A stretch of 64,000 nt of DNA from Lachnospiraceae bacterium (GCA_014804755.1 JAAUZE010000003.1:242839-306838); one strand, 5' to 3'; counted from the first letter of the stretch, positions 43,206-52,072 are shown. The notes: generated by a model from the sequence alone, not told the origin. Numbers and translations: made by a program.

Positions 43206-43841
43206 ATGAGGAAATTTGCAGTTTTACTATATCCGGACTTTTCTTTGCAGGAAATAACCTGTCTAACCGCAGCACTAACAGTCTGGTTTGGCGAGAAGAT
43301 TGATTACATCGCAAGCGAAAATAAGGAATATTGCAGCGAAGATGGTTTGCGTGTGATTCCTACCAAAACAACGGCAGATGCAAAGATTACGGATTATGAT
43401 TGTGTCATTTTGCCGGGGACGATCAATCCCCTGCCTGCGTTGTTTGATGACAGGTTGATTGAATTTATTAAGAGCGGAAATGATTCAGACATCGTATTCG
43501 CGGCAATTTCATCCTCTCCGATTTTATTATCGAAAGCAGGAATTCTAAAGGGTAAGAAGTTTACTTCCGGCTTTTTCATGCAGATGGCGGACACGTTTGA
43601 CTTTGTGGAAAAAGACAACTTCACACACAAAGGAATCGTGGAAGATGGAAATGTCATAACAGGGATTGGTATGTTTTTCAGAGAATTTGCGCAAGCGGTA
43701 TTGATCAGATTAGGATATGACATTGACAACAGCTTCATGCGTGATACACCGGATGAATACACAGAGGAAGAATTGACATTCTATTGGTCTGATAACGACT
43801 ATCAAGAATTTTTGGAGGAATTGAAGGAATACACCACATAG
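43206..43841 (+). CDS. DJ-1/PfpI family protein
   Basis: About 212 residues from the ATG after GGAGG. Rossmann-like DJ-1/PfpI fold: FAVLLYPDFSLQEITCL, DYDCVILPGTINP and FAAISSSPILLSKAG. The position of the nucleophilic Cys (normally in an AICSGP turn) is occupied by Ser (AISSSP), so glyoxalase or protease activity is doubtful. It is AT-rich and interrupts the ABC-DUF1854-ABC order, so it may be a later insertion. Confidence 0.75.
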   Translation: MRKFAVLLYPDFSLQEITCLTAALTVWFGEKIDYIASENKEYCSEDGLRVIPTKTTADAKITDYDCVILPGTINPLPALFDDRLIEFIKSGNDSDIVFAAISSSPILLSKAGILKGKKFTSGFFMQMADTFDFVEKDNFTHKGIVEDGNVITGIGMFFREFAQAVLIRLGYDIDNSFMRDTPDEYTEEELTFYWSDNDYQEFLEELKEYTT

Positions 43842-43918
43842 CAGCACTTCCGGATTGTGGAGTGGTGAATGAGAACAATTTCACGAAAAGGGAGTTATTT
43901 CATAAGGAGCAATGATTC

Positions 43919-46153
43919 ATGAAACTATTATTTACACTAAAGGAGTCCCAGCAGCAGGCGCTGTCCCTCCATGACGGCGAGACGATTTGGTACTGTGTCC
44001 CTGTGGATCTGGCTTTTGATAATGGGGTGCACAGCGCCGAGACGAGTTACACGGATCAGATATGGATTGTCGTGACCGAGAACCGCCTGATCACCCTCCG
44101 GGGGGAAGAAAAGACCTCCGAGCATCTGCTTTCGGACTGCGAAAAAATAAAATGCGAGCATCAGGTAGGCTGCGGTATTGTGACGGTGTTTCCCAAGGAG
44201 GGGCAGCCGGAATGCATTGCCCGTTTTTCCATGCGCCATATCATCCGGGTGGCATATGCGGTTAGAGGAGCGCAGACCCTGATTCAGGCCATGCAGGAGG
44301 GAAGAAGCCTTAAAATGGTCAGCCGGGTGGAGAGCCGGGAATATGAAAAATATTGTGAGAAGTGTGGCCGCGCGCTGCCGGGCACGAGCAAATGCATGTA
44401 TTGTGATGGAAAGTCCGACATCCTGAAAAAGTTTCTGGCTTTGTGCGGAGATTTCATAGGCAGGCTGGTAGCGATTTCCCTGCTGCTCATTTTGATCGCG
44501 GGAATCAATATGTTTAACCCCATGGTGCAGCGCTACTTTATCGATCATGCGCTGACAGACGGACAGGGAACCTTCAGGGATCTGTGGCTGTTTATCGGAC
44601 TGACTTTCGTGCTGACGGCGGGCGGGATGGTCTGCTGGATCTACCGCTATTGGCTCTGCGTCAAGCTGGGAGCGTCCTTGAGCATGAGCCTTCGGGCGAA
44701 GCTTTATTATAAGATTCAGGTGCTGTCCCTGTCGTTTATCAACAACCGCAAGCCCGGAGAACTGATGAACCGGGTGTCACGGGACACCAAGCAGATCCGT
44801 ATCTTTATGGAAGATGTGTTCGGGGATATGTTTTCCACGCTGGTGACCATGATCGTATCCTTGGTCATGATGCTGATCATCAGCTGGAAGATGACATTAC
44901 TGTCGTTGGTTTTTGTGGTGGCAGTGCTGGTGATCATTCGGATGTTCTGGCATCACATCCATACCATTTTTCATAAACAGTGGCTGCGGGAGGATGATCT
45001 CAGCAGCAATCTGCAGGATATTCTCTCCGGCATGCGCATTGTGAAATCCTTTGGCAAGGAGGAGCGGGAGAGCGCACGGTTTACAGAAAAGGCGGAGGCT
45101 TTTGCAGCCATACAAAAGAAGAATGAAACGTTCTGGGCGGTATTCTTTCCAATCATGACGTTTCTGCTGGGAGTGGGTACTTATATCGCCGTCTATTTCG
45201 GCGGCATTCAGGTGCTGGGCGGCAGTATGACCGTGGGAGAACTGGTGCAGTTCGTGACATACAGCGGCTATCTGTTCGGTCCTTTAAGCTGGATGACACA
45301 TCTGCCGAGAGAGGTGATGCAGATGCTGACCAGCTTAAACCGTATTTATGATGTGCTGGACGAGGAACCCATGCTGGCGGACAAAGCGGAGAGCAAGGCG
45401 TTTCCCATACAAGGCGCATTTACGTTCGAGGATGTGTCCTTTGGCTATCAGACCTATGAGCCGGTGCTGGAGCATATCTCCTTTGAGGTAAAACCGGGGG
45501 AGATGATCGGTCTGGTTGGGGCTTCCGGAACGGGAAAATCCACATTGATCAATCTGATCATGCGGCTTTATGATGTAGATCAGGGAAGGATCACTTTGGA
45601 CGGGTATGACCTGCGGGATGTGGAGATGGAAAGTCTGCATTCCCAGATCGGTGTGGTGCTTCAGGAGACATTCCTGTTTTCAGGGACGATTCTGGCGAAC
45701 ATCCGATTTGCCAAGCAGGACGCCACGTTAGAAGAGGTGATCATGGCGGCAAGAGCCGCCAATGCCCATGACTTTATCTGTAAAACGCCGGATGGTTACA
45801 ATACTTATGTGGGCGAGCATGGCTACAACTTATCCGGGGGAGAGCGGCAGCGTATTGCCATTGCCAGAGCGATTCTGAATAATCCCAGGATATTGATTCT
45901 GGATGAAGCGACATCAGCGCTGGATACGGAGAGCGAGTTCCTGATCCAGCAGGCATTAAACCGTCTGATAAAGGGAAGAACCACCTTTGCCATTGCCCAC
46001 CGCCTGTCCACGCTGCGGGATGCGAATCGTCTGGTTGTCATTGACAAGCACGGTATCGCCGAAATCGGCACCCACAACGAACTGCTGGAAAAGCAGGGCA
46101 TTTATTATGGTCTGGTGAATGCCCAGCTTCGGATGAGCAGCGGAGAATCATAA
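43919..46153 (+). CDS. ABC exporter half-transporter, second subunit, with zinc ribbon
   Basis: 744 residues, same architecture as the first: an N-terminal about 170-residue extension with zinc ribbon (C146, C149, C159, C162), six membrane helices, then ATPase (GASGTGKST, VLQET, NLSGGERQR, ILILDEATSALD, AHRLS). Both subunits keep the Walker B Glu, so neither ATP site looks degenerate, unlike many heterodimeric exporters. Ribosome site AAGGAG. Confidence 0.9.
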   Translation: MKLLFTLKESQQQALSLHDGETIWYCVPVDLAFDNGVHSAETSYTDQIWIVVTENRLITLRGEEKTSEHLLSDCEKIKCEHQVGCGIVTVFPKEGQPECIARFSMRHIIRVAYAVRGAQTLIQAMQEGRSLKMVSRVESREYEKYCEKCGRALPGTSKCMYCDGKSDILKKFLALCGDFIGRLVAISLLLILIAGINMFNPMVQRYFIDHALTDGQGTFRDLWLFIGLTFVLTAGGMVCWIYRYWLCVKLGASLSMSLRAKLYYKIQVLSLSFINNRKPGELMNRVSRDTKQIRIFMEDVFGDMFSTLVTMIVSLVMMLIISWKMTLLSLVFVVAVLVIIRMFWHHIHTIFHKQWLREDDLSSNLQDILSGMRIVKSFGKEERESARFTEKAEAFAAIQKKNETFWAVFFPIMTFLLGVGTYIAVYFGGIQVLGGSMTVGELVQFVTYSGYLFGPLSWMTHLPREVMQMLTSLNRIYDVLDEEPMLADKAESKAFPIQGAFTFEDVSFGYQTYEPVLEHISFEVKPGEMIGLVGASGTGKSTLINLIMRLYDVDQGRITLDGYDLRDVEMESLHSQIGVVLQETFLFSGTILANIRFAKQDATLEEVIMAARAANAHDFICKTPDGYNTYVGEHGYNLSGGERQRIAIARAILNNPRILILDEATSALDTESEFLIQQALNRLIKGRTTFAIAHRLSTLRDANRLVVIDKHGIAEIGTHNELLEKQGIYYGLVNAQLRMSSGES

Positions 46154-46202
46154 AAAAGTACGCTGTGCGTTTATTCAAAGAAAATCCGTTGGGAAATAGT
46201 TT

Positions 46203-46231
46203 GAGGCTGCGCTTTGACGCAGCCTCATTTT
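46203..46231. terminator. Terminator between ABC operon and padR
   Basis: GAGGCTGCG and CGCAGCCTC form a perfect 9-bp stem with a 6-base loop, followed by ATTTT. It serves the plus-strand operon and possibly the minus-strand padR, which ends 5 bases away. Confidence 0.8.
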
Positions 46232-46235
46232 GGAT

Positions 46236-46772
46236 TTACGATAAAACCTGTTTTGCTTCCGCGCACCATTCTAAATAGGTGCGATAGGTTTTGATTCCGA
46301 ACGCAACGGTAAGCAGATAGTATTTGTGAGCGGGGGCATCGGATTGATGATCTTTTAAGATTTTTTCGGCGTATAGCAGATAGGGCAGTTCGTCTTTGAT
46401 CTTTGCCTCAAACGCTTCAATATGGGAGAGCGCCTGCTCCTCGCCCTGCTCTGCCCCGAAAAACAGCTTCAGCAGCGTCTCATAGCGAAGCTCATCCTTA
46501 GAAACGGGTTGCGAGAGCCACTGTTTTAAGTAATCTCGCCCCTCATCGGTGATAGTGTAGACCAGCTTCGTCCGCTTGGTTTCCACATCCTCCTGCCTGG
46601 TAGCCAGTCCGCGATCGACAAGGTCGCTCAGAGCAGGATAGATGCTGCCGTAGCTTGCATTCCAAAAATACTTCAGTGCCGTATCCATTCTTTTTTTGAT
46701 TTCATATCCCGTTAATTCCTCGTGACTCAACAAGCCTAATATTACGCAGTCAATCTTTTTTTCATTTGCCAT
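46236..46772 (-). CDS. PadR-family transcriptional regulator
   Basis: 178 residues from the ATG with AAAGGAAC upstream (an open frame extends 41 codons further but overlaps the FeS gene). PadR winged helix: DCVILGLLSHEELTGYEIKKRMDTALKYFWNASYGSIYPALSDLVDRGLATRQ, then the PadR-type C-terminal helical domain. Second gene of the minus-strand operon with the polyferredoxin; it may also control the neighbouring exporter. Confidence 0.9.
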   Translation of the reverse strand: MANEKKIDCVILGLLSHEELTGYEIKKRMDTALKYFWNASYGSIYPALSDLVDRGLATRQEDVETKRTKLVYTITDEGRDYLKQWLSQPVSKDELRYETLLKLFFGAEQGEEQALSHIEAFEAKIKDELPYLLYAEKILKDHQSDAPAHKYYLLTVAFGIKTYRTYLEWCAEAKQVLS

Positions 46773-46821
46773 TGTCTTGTTCCTTTCGTTCGGGAATTTG
46801 GTATAGATTGTTACGATGGCT

Positions 46822-47583
46822 TCATTTGTTATTGTCGTTTTTCTGACGCTCGCGCATGCCATAGCACAAGACATGCTTGGGGCAATGATCCACACATGCG
46901 CCGCATTGGATACATTCGGAACTGTCGATCCGTTGGTCTGCCGTGCTGGTTACGCTGCTCATAACGTCAATTCCCATAGGACAGATTTTACTGCAATTCC
47001 CACAGGAAATGCAATTGCTTTTTTCTGCGATTCTGATATGTACGCCCGGAAGATGCAAGCATCTGCGGAGCCTGCTGCCCAATATCATAAACGGAGCCAT
47101 CCAGCAAAAGTAATGGCAAAATACCCGCTTTCCGAAGAGGATGGCGGGAACAAAGATCAGGCACACAATTCCATAATAAATCACATAGCTTTGGATGGAG
47201 GAAACAGAAATCCCGTGCTCCGTTTCAAAGAAAAAATCAATCGCTGAGATCGTACCGGTGTGAAAATAGCAAATGGCAACAACAGTGAGCCAGCATCCCC
47301 ATAGGATGAATTTGATGTAATTCCGCCATCCCTGTTTTGGTTTTTTATCATTGATAACGAACGCACATTCCTGTAGTCCGCCCGCGGGGCAGAGATAGGC
47401 GCAAAACAGCCGTCCGAACGGAATGGACAGTAAAAACATCAAAGAAAATACGATAAAACTCCCGTTGATCACACCGCGCAGCCCTGCGTTTATGATTAAG
47501 GCCGGACTGAAATAATAGAGCGTGACCGGAAAAAGCAGCAGGGAAGTGATGAGGAACAGTTTTCGGATTCGTTGTCTGGTCAT
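46822..47583 (-). CDS. Membrane polyferredoxin-like protein (NapH/CcoG-type 4Fe-4S)
   Basis: 253 residues. About five membrane segments with two CxxxCP-type motifs in loops (CAYLCPAGG and CHYFCWMAPF), then two 4Fe-4S clusters at the C-terminus (CISCGNCSKICPMG and CIQCGACVDHCPKH). Such proteins pass electrons between membrane and cytoplasmic redox partners. No partner reductase lies nearby. First gene of the operon with padR. GGAGG precedes the ATG. Confidence 0.85.
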   Translation of the reverse strand: MTRQRIRKLFLITSLLLFPVTLYYFSPALIINAGLRGVINGSFIVFSLMFLLSIPFGRLFCAYLCPAGGLQECAFVINDKKPKQGWRNYIKFILWGCWLTVVAICYFHTGTISAIDFFFETEHGISVSSIQSYVIYYGIVCLIFVPAILFGKRVFCHYFCWMAPFMILGSRLRRCLHLPGVHIRIAEKSNCISCGNCSKICPMGIDVMSSVTSTADQRIDSSECIQCGACVDHCPKHVLCYGMRERQKNDNNK

Positions 47584-47610
47584 GTGAAGACCTCCTTTAT
47601 GTTGTTCTAT

Positions 47611-47627
47611 TATATCAATGTGATATA
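47611..47627. promoter_or_regulatory. Candidate PadR operator upstream of the polyferredoxin gene
   Basis: TATATCA ATG TGATATA is a perfect 7-bp inverted repeat with a 3-base spacer, directly downstream of a minus-strand TATAAT (complement of 47628-47633). It suits autoregulation by the PadR protein. Confidence 0.5.
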
Positions 47628-47738
47628 TTATACTGATACATTATAAGGAACTCCAGAACAAAAGTCAACAAGCATCATATCGTTGCTTCCAAAATTATAT
47701 TTCCAAATTTTGCTTTCTGTTTGAGGGATAGCGAGGGC

Positions 47739-47775
47739 TTTACATGGATAACTGTATATGCTATAGTATATACAG
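47739..47775 (+). promoter_or_regulatory. Promoter with overlapping palindromic GntR operator
   Basis: -35 TTTACA (47739-47744), 17-base spacer, -10 TATAGT (47762-47767). CTGTATAT and ATATACAG (47752-47759 and 47768-47775) form an inverted repeat centred on the -10, so the GntR protein encoded downstream would block its own promoter. Confidence 0.8.
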
Positions 47776-47794
47776 TAATGGACAGGAGGAAGCA

Positions 47795-48175
47795 ATGGTA
47801 ATCGTCATAAAAAACAATAGCAGCGAGCCCATTTATGATCAGATCAAAAAACAAATACTGGATGCGATCATGTCCGGTGAGATCAAGGAGGGGGAATGTC
47901 TCCCGTCCATACGGGGGCTTGCAAAAGACTTAAAGGTCAGCGTCATCACAACGACAAAGGCGTATAACGATCTGGAAGCGGCCGGATATATCCATGCCGT
48001 ACAGGGAAAAGGTTATTATGTTTCAGAAAGAAGCAATGAGATCATACATGAGAAGTTATTAGAGCAGATCGAATCCCATTTTGATCAGGCAATCTGTATT
48101 TCCAGAAAGGCGGCGTTAACAGAAACGGAATTGGTGGATATTTTACAAAATTTGTTAAAACAGGAGGAGAGGTAA
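47795..48175 (+). CDS. GntR-family (YtrA-type) transcriptional regulator
   Basis: 126 residues from the ATG after GGAGGAAGCA; an open frame upstream is within the promoter and not used. Short YtrA-type GntR: EPIYDQIKKQILDAIMSGEIKEGECLPSIRGLAKDLKVSVITTTKAYNDLEAAGYIHAVQGKGYYV, with no large effector domain. Directly followed (2 bases) by the ABC ATPase, the usual arrangement for YtrA-type regulators that control an adjacent ABC transporter. Confidence 0.9.
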   Translation: MVIVIKNNSSEPIYDQIKKQILDAIMSGEIKEGECLPSIRGLAKDLKVSVITTTKAYNDLEAAGYIHAVQGKGYYVSERSNEIIHEKLLEQIESHFDQAICISRKAALTETELVDILQNLLKQEER

Positions 48176-48177
48176 AC

Positions 48178-49020
48178 ATGCTGGAGATTACGAATCTGCA
48201 TAAGCAGTACAAAGATTTTGAATTGGATCACATCTCATTTCAGCTGCCGAAAGGATTTATCATGGGGCTGGTAGGGAAAAACGGCGCCGGAAAATCAACG
48301 ACCATCAAGAGCATCATGAACATGCTGGATTTTCAGGGGGAAATTCGGATCGACGGACAGGATAATATCCTGTGTGAGAAGCAGGTAAAACAAATGGTGG
48401 GGGTCGTGGTGGATCAGCCCTTTTTTCCGGTCATATTTACCTTGGAGCAGGTAGAAAAATACTGCGGAACATTTTATGTAAACTGGAATAAGGTGAACTA
48501 CGATAAACTGTTACGTCAGTTTGGGTTGAATCCTAAGAAAAAAGTCAGCGAGCTAAGCCGCGGAATGGGTGTGAAATTGCAGCTTGCCGTGGCGCTTTCC
48601 CATAAGGCGGAGCTGCTGGTGTTGGACGAACCGACGTCAGGCTTAGATCCGGTGGCGAGAGATGAGTGCATGGATATTTTGATGGAGTATATTCAGAACG
48701 GCGATCACAGCGTTTTGTTTTCGACCCATATCAGTACGGATTTAGAAAAAATTGCCGATTACATCACGATCCTGAGTGGCGGCAAACTGTTTTACACGGG
48801 AGAAAAGGACGTTCTGATGGAAAAATATGTGATTCTCAAGGGGGATCAAAGAAAAGTGTCCGGAGAACTTGAGAAAAATCTGATCGGGGCGCGAAGATAC
48901 GGGGACAGCTTTGAGGCAATGTTACCGAGGGAACAATATGCATTGTGTGACGGTTGTCCGTTCCAGGCGGAGAATGCCAAAATAGATGATATTCTGATCT
49001 ATGCGGAGAGGAGTGCGTGA
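48178..49020 (+). CDS. ABC transporter ATP-binding protein (YtrB/YhcG-type)
   Basis: 280 residues: Walker A GKNGAGKSTTIK, signature ELSRGMGVKLQLAVAL, Walker B LLVLDEPTSGLDP, switch STHIST. The signature SRGMGVK is typical of the ABC-2 family with YtrA-type GntR partners, often induced by cell-wall antibiotics. It overlaps the permease start by 4 bases. Confidence 0.9.
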   Translation: MLEITNLHKQYKDFELDHISFQLPKGFIMGLVGKNGAGKSTTIKSIMNMLDFQGEIRIDGQDNILCEKQVKQMVGVVVDQPFFPVIFTLEQVEKYCGTFYVNWNKVNYDKLLRQFGLNPKKKVSELSRGMGVKLQLAVALSHKAELLVLDEPTSGLDPVARDECMDILMEYIQNGDHSVLFSTHISTDLEKIADYITILSGGKLFYTGEKDVLMEKYVILKGDQRKVSGELEKNLIGARRYGDSFEAMLPREQYALCDGCPFQAENAKIDDILIYAERSA

Positions 49021-49727
49021 AGATGAATAATGTGATCAAAATCATGAAAATGGACATGGCGATATGCAGAAAATCATGGATCATCATGATACTCAGCATG
49101 TTGGCGGCAGGAATCGGCTGCCTGTTTTTTCTGACCCCGCTGCTGCTCGGATTTTTTGTTGTGGGATCGACGGCCGTGATATCTTCTATCTTTGCGGTAG
49201 AGGGAAAATCCAATATGGAATTTTTTTACGGCTGCTTTCCGATCAGAAAGCGGGAGCATATTATAGGAAGAAGTCTGACCTGTCTTGTGGTCATGGCAGT
49301 TCCCACCTTGATCAGCATCGTTTTTGTTTTGATCGGGATGCATATTCCGTTATGTCAAATGGAAGAAATGCGGATTCTTACGGAGACGACAAAGCCTTAT
49401 CAGATGATCATCCTCTGCGCCATGATCATGCTTGGCTTTTGGGGCGGCGGGAATCTGCTGCTCGCGGCTTTTATCGGAAAAATAGAATCGCGGGAAATGT
49501 GCGAGGTACTTTTGCTGCTGTTGGAGGCGCTGCTTATGGGCGCGGTTCTGTTTGTGGTTCAAAAGGCATGCTATCACGGCGATCAGCAGGCGATGATGAG
49601 CGCACTTGGGCGGTTTGCTTCCGATCATCAGGCGCTTGCCTGCATCCTGTTGGTGTTGACAGGACTGGCCGCATTGGCAGCAGGCACAATGATTTCGATG
49701 AAGCTGGTACAGAAAAAACGTGGTTAG
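49017..49727 (+). CDS. ABC-2-type permease
   Basis: 236 residues with six hydrophobic segments; translationally coupled to the ATPase (ATGA-like overlap). PIRKREHIIGRSLTCLVVM is a common loop in this permease type. Substrate unknown. Confidence 0.8.
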   Translation: MKMNNVIKIMKMDMAICRKSWIIMILSMLAAGIGCLFFLTPLLLGFFVVGSTAVISSIFAVEGKSNMEFFYGCFPIRKREHIIGRSLTCLVVMAVPTLISIVFVLIGMHIPLCQMEEMRILTETTKPYQMIILCAMIMLGFWGGGNLLLAAFIGKIESREMCEVLLLLLEALLMGAVLFVVQKACYHGDQQAMMSALGRFASDHQALACILLVLTGLAALAAGTMISMKLVQKKRG

Positions 49728-49805
49728 GTGAAGGGCAATTACCTCCCTTTTCAGATTGGGGTGCTAATGCCCTGTTTGCTAAATTCTTCGTCAAAGTGCC
49801 AGAAC

Positions 49806-49834
49806 GGGGAGTTGTCGGTAACAGATAACTCCCC
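49806..49834 (+). terminator. Hairpin after the GntR-ABC operon
   Basis: GGGGAGTT and AACTCCCC form an 8-bp stem. The following T-run is poor (GATAAATCGGTTTTG), so termination efficiency is uncertain. Confidence 0.5.
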
Positions 49835-49871
49835 GATAAATCGGTTTTGTTCAAAATAAACCCCCGTATGA

Positions 49872-49928
49872 GTTCCTATTACATGGAAAAGTTCCTATTC
49901 CATGGAAAAGTTCCTATTCCATGGAAAA
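49872..49928. repeat. 19-bp tandem repeat, three units
   Basis: GTTCCTATTCCATGGAAAA is repeated at 49872 (one mismatch), 49891 and 49910. Each unit holds the palindrome TTCCATGGAA. The last unit contains the stop codon and final codons of the minus-strand DUF2812 gene. Confidence 0.9.
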
Positions 49929-50732
49929 ACTGCCTTTATGGCTATCAGCGATAATTCTGACAACAACTTTTCCAGACACAGCCACATCAAAAGAAGCAGT
50001 TCCAATATCGTGCTCATCAAAAATAACATTACCATCCGCATCTTGGATTTCAATGGAGATTATCCCATCGTCGGTGCTTACCTCTATATGAAGCACATCA
50101 GTCTTTGGATGAATACTTTTCTTCATCGTTCCGTCAAGAAAACTATATCTGCCCGTCCAACTACTATATCCTTCATTACCAACATAACCAATTCTTGTTG
50201 CACTTCTGGTGCCTTCGATACCCAAAGTTTTTGCCAGGAAAATGCTTCCAAAGGATATTAAAATAACAATAAGTATGGTAACGATAGAAAAAATCCAGGG
50301 TTTGCGAATTGTCTTTTTATATTCCCGGATGTCATCCTCAGTAGTGTGTAATTCAAAAGGTTTTCCATCATTTTCCTTTTCTACAAGAAGAAGTTCTTTG
50401 TTGTATGAGCCTCCGGTTGTTGCAATTTTACCGCCTTTTTTCGCCCATGGGCGAAAGACAGCTTTTCCCACAGAATAATCAAGATTCAAATTCTTAAATA
50501 ACACACGATAGCCGTAATCCTCCAAAAAAGACGCATACTCTTTGGCATTTTGCTTTGATTTTTCTCCGACGAATTCTACTGCGTAGCGATATTTCCCCGG
50601 TTCACAATCCTCAAACTCATACCACGCCTTGCCTGTACGAACTAAACGATAGCCTTTATCCGCCATTTCATTCAGCCAATTTTCCTGTCTTTTCAAGAAG
50701 CCCCAAAAGAAACGATAATACTTTTTACTCAT
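49914..50732 (-). CDS. DUF2812 membrane protein
   Basis: 272 residues. KKYYRFFWGFLKRQENWLNEMADKGYRLVRTG opens the DUF2812 domain (residues about 1-110). A membrane helix follows near 150 (IFSIVTILIVILISFGSIFLA), then a C-terminal extracytoplasmic beta domain (VLHIEVSTDDGIISIEIQDADGNVIFD). The family usually pairs with a PadR regulator, as here: the start overlaps the PadR stop (ATGA). GGAGG upstream. Function unknown. Confidence 0.85.
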   Translation of the reverse strand: MSKKYYRFFWGFLKRQENWLNEMADKGYRLVRTGKAWYEFEDCEPGKYRYAVEFVGEKSKQNAKEYASFLEDYGYRVLFKNLNLDYSVGKAVFRPWAKKGGKIATTGGSYNKELLLVEKENDGKPFELHTTEDDIREYKKTIRKPWIFSIVTILIVILISFGSIFLAKTLGIEGTRSATRIGYVGNEGYSSWTGRYSFLDGTMKKSIHPKTDVLHIEVSTDDGIISIEIQDADGNVIFDEHDIGTASFDVAVSGKVVVRIIADSHKGSFSME

Positions 50733-51051
50733 GTTTTTCCTCCATAATATCCTCAGCAATTTTGACCAGTTCTTTTAATCGAATAATTTCTTTTTCGCAG
50801 ATTTCTTTTCCTGCATTTGTGATAAAATACTCTTTTTTTCGTCTACCTGCATGACTGCACGGTATGATCCATCCCTTTTCTTCAAGAGATGTGAGCGCAC
50901 CGTACAGCGTTCCGGCTCCAAGCACCAACCGACCATTCGTTTTTTCTTCAATAAACTGCATGATTGCATATCCGTGTTTTGGCTGATAAACCGAAAGCAA
51001 AACAAAAAATGTTACTTCAGTTAGTGCACCGCCCTTTATATTGTCACGCAA
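50725..51051 (-). CDS. PadR-family transcriptional regulator
   Basis: 108 residues: TFFVLLSVYQPKHGYAIMQFIEEKTNGRLVLGAGTLYGALTSLEEKGWIIPCSHAGRRKKEYFIT, a short PadR winged helix with the usual GTLYGAL recognition region. First gene of the PadR-DUF2812 operon, whose second gene overlaps it by 8 bases. Confidence 0.9.
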   Translation of the reverse strand: MRDNIKGGALTEVTFFVLLSVYQPKHGYAIMQFIEEKTNGRLVLGAGTLYGALTSLEEKGWIIPCSHAGRRKKEYFITNAGKEICEKEIIRLKELVKIAEDIMEEKHE

Positions 51052-51066
51052 TTTTACGCCTCCTTT

Positions 51067-51104
51067 ATTACGGTTACTGTAATAAATATATCACTAACCG
51101 TAAT
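51067..51104. promoter_or_regulatory. PadR operator candidate
   Basis: ATTACGGTTA (51067-51076) and TAACCGTAAT (51095-51104) are perfect inverted copies 18 bases apart, just upstream of the PadR gene. AT-rich spacer contains a TATATT-like -10 on the minus strand. Confidence 0.7.
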
Positions 51105-51253
51105 ATATCTCAAGAGGGAATTGAAAGGCGGGAGAAAATATTTTTTCCTCCCGCCTAAAAGTCAAATATATATGATTTCCTTTTCCATAATCTCCCTCGC
51201 ACACACCAGTATGCTTTTCATCCTCCCGCCCCATTTTAAGGCGTTTTCTGCCT

Positions 51254-51838
51254 TTAGCTGTCGTAATACCCTGAGCCTGTTTGTTGATGTCGACAAGATA
51301 AGTATTGAGCTTGCCGCTGGTCATAAGACAACATATTCCAACCATCTTTGAAAAGGTCATAATAATAGAGGTCTGCCCAATTTCCATCATTGTCTTTTGC
51401 CTGACTCCGCTGAATTCCTTCCAACTGCATACCGAATTTTTTCATCAAGCCAACTGATTTTACGGTATCAATGGTTTCAGCGAATATCTTGTGTGCACCC
51501 AGTTCATTGAAGGCATAATCGATCACTGCTTTGCATGATTCATATGCATAACCCTGCCGCCAGAAGTTTTTGTTGAAAAACCAGCCAATTTCGTATACGC
51601 CTTCCTCAAACATATTGAACAGAATATATCCAATCATCTTACCACTATCTTTATGAACCGCAGCGACAGCACCTCTTTTTCTAATACAAAACTCCGACAA
51701 GAAATTAGACGTTTTTTCAAGGCTATATGCAGGTTCACAATTTTTCATTACTTCAGCATCGCCCAAAATATCATGTAAATCTTTAACGTCATCCATTGTA
51801 TAGTTCCGAATGATCATTCTTTCAGATTCAATATACAT
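51254..51838 (-). CDS. GNAT-family acetyltransferase (RimJ/RimL type)
   Basis: 194 residues: MYIESERMIIRNYTMDDV, acetyl-CoA loop NKNFWRQGYAYESCKAVIDYAF and ETIDTVKSVGLMKKFGMQLEGIQRS. The last about 27 residues (MLSYDQRQAQYLSCRHQQTGSGYYDS) are atypical, so the true end may have been altered. Alone between the PadR operon and the HTH-receiver gene. Confidence 0.85.
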   Translation of the reverse strand: MYIESERMIIRNYTMDDVKDLHDILGDAEVMKNCEPAYSLEKTSNFLSEFCIRKRGAVAAVHKDSGKMIGYILFNMFEEGVYEIGWFFNKNFWRQGYAYESCKAVIDYAFNELGAHKIFAETIDTVKSVGLMKKFGMQLEGIQRSQAKDNDGNWADLYYYDLFKDGWNMLSYDQRQAQYLSCRHQQTGSGYYDS

Positions 51839-51976
51839 CTGTGTTACTCCTTCAAATTTCGATTTGTTGTTTTACACATTATCATAAGCCTCCGGAAAGT
51901 TCAATATGAGTTAGTGAAAGGGCTGGAGTTCTATTCCACCAGCCATGATTTTAATAGAGACACAATTACCAATTGT

Positions 51977-52026
51977 TTGACGCGGCTGTTTTCTGCATGT
52001 TACATTGAATCTATCACAAGTGATAG
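51977..52026 (+). promoter_or_regulatory. Promoter and palindromic operator of the HTH-receiver gene
   Basis: TTGACG (51977-51982), 18 bases, TACATT (52001-52006); then CTATCAC AA GTGATAG (52011-52026), a perfect 7-bp inverted repeat at the likely start of transcription. The encoded Xre-type domain could bind it. Confidence 0.55.
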
Positions 52027-52072
52027 GAATGAAATTGAAGTTATGTAAACAATATAAAAGCGGAGGAGCGTT

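Noticed and set aside
49872..49928. 19-bp repeats as a mini CRISPR
   Set aside because: Units touch each other without spacers; no cas genes.
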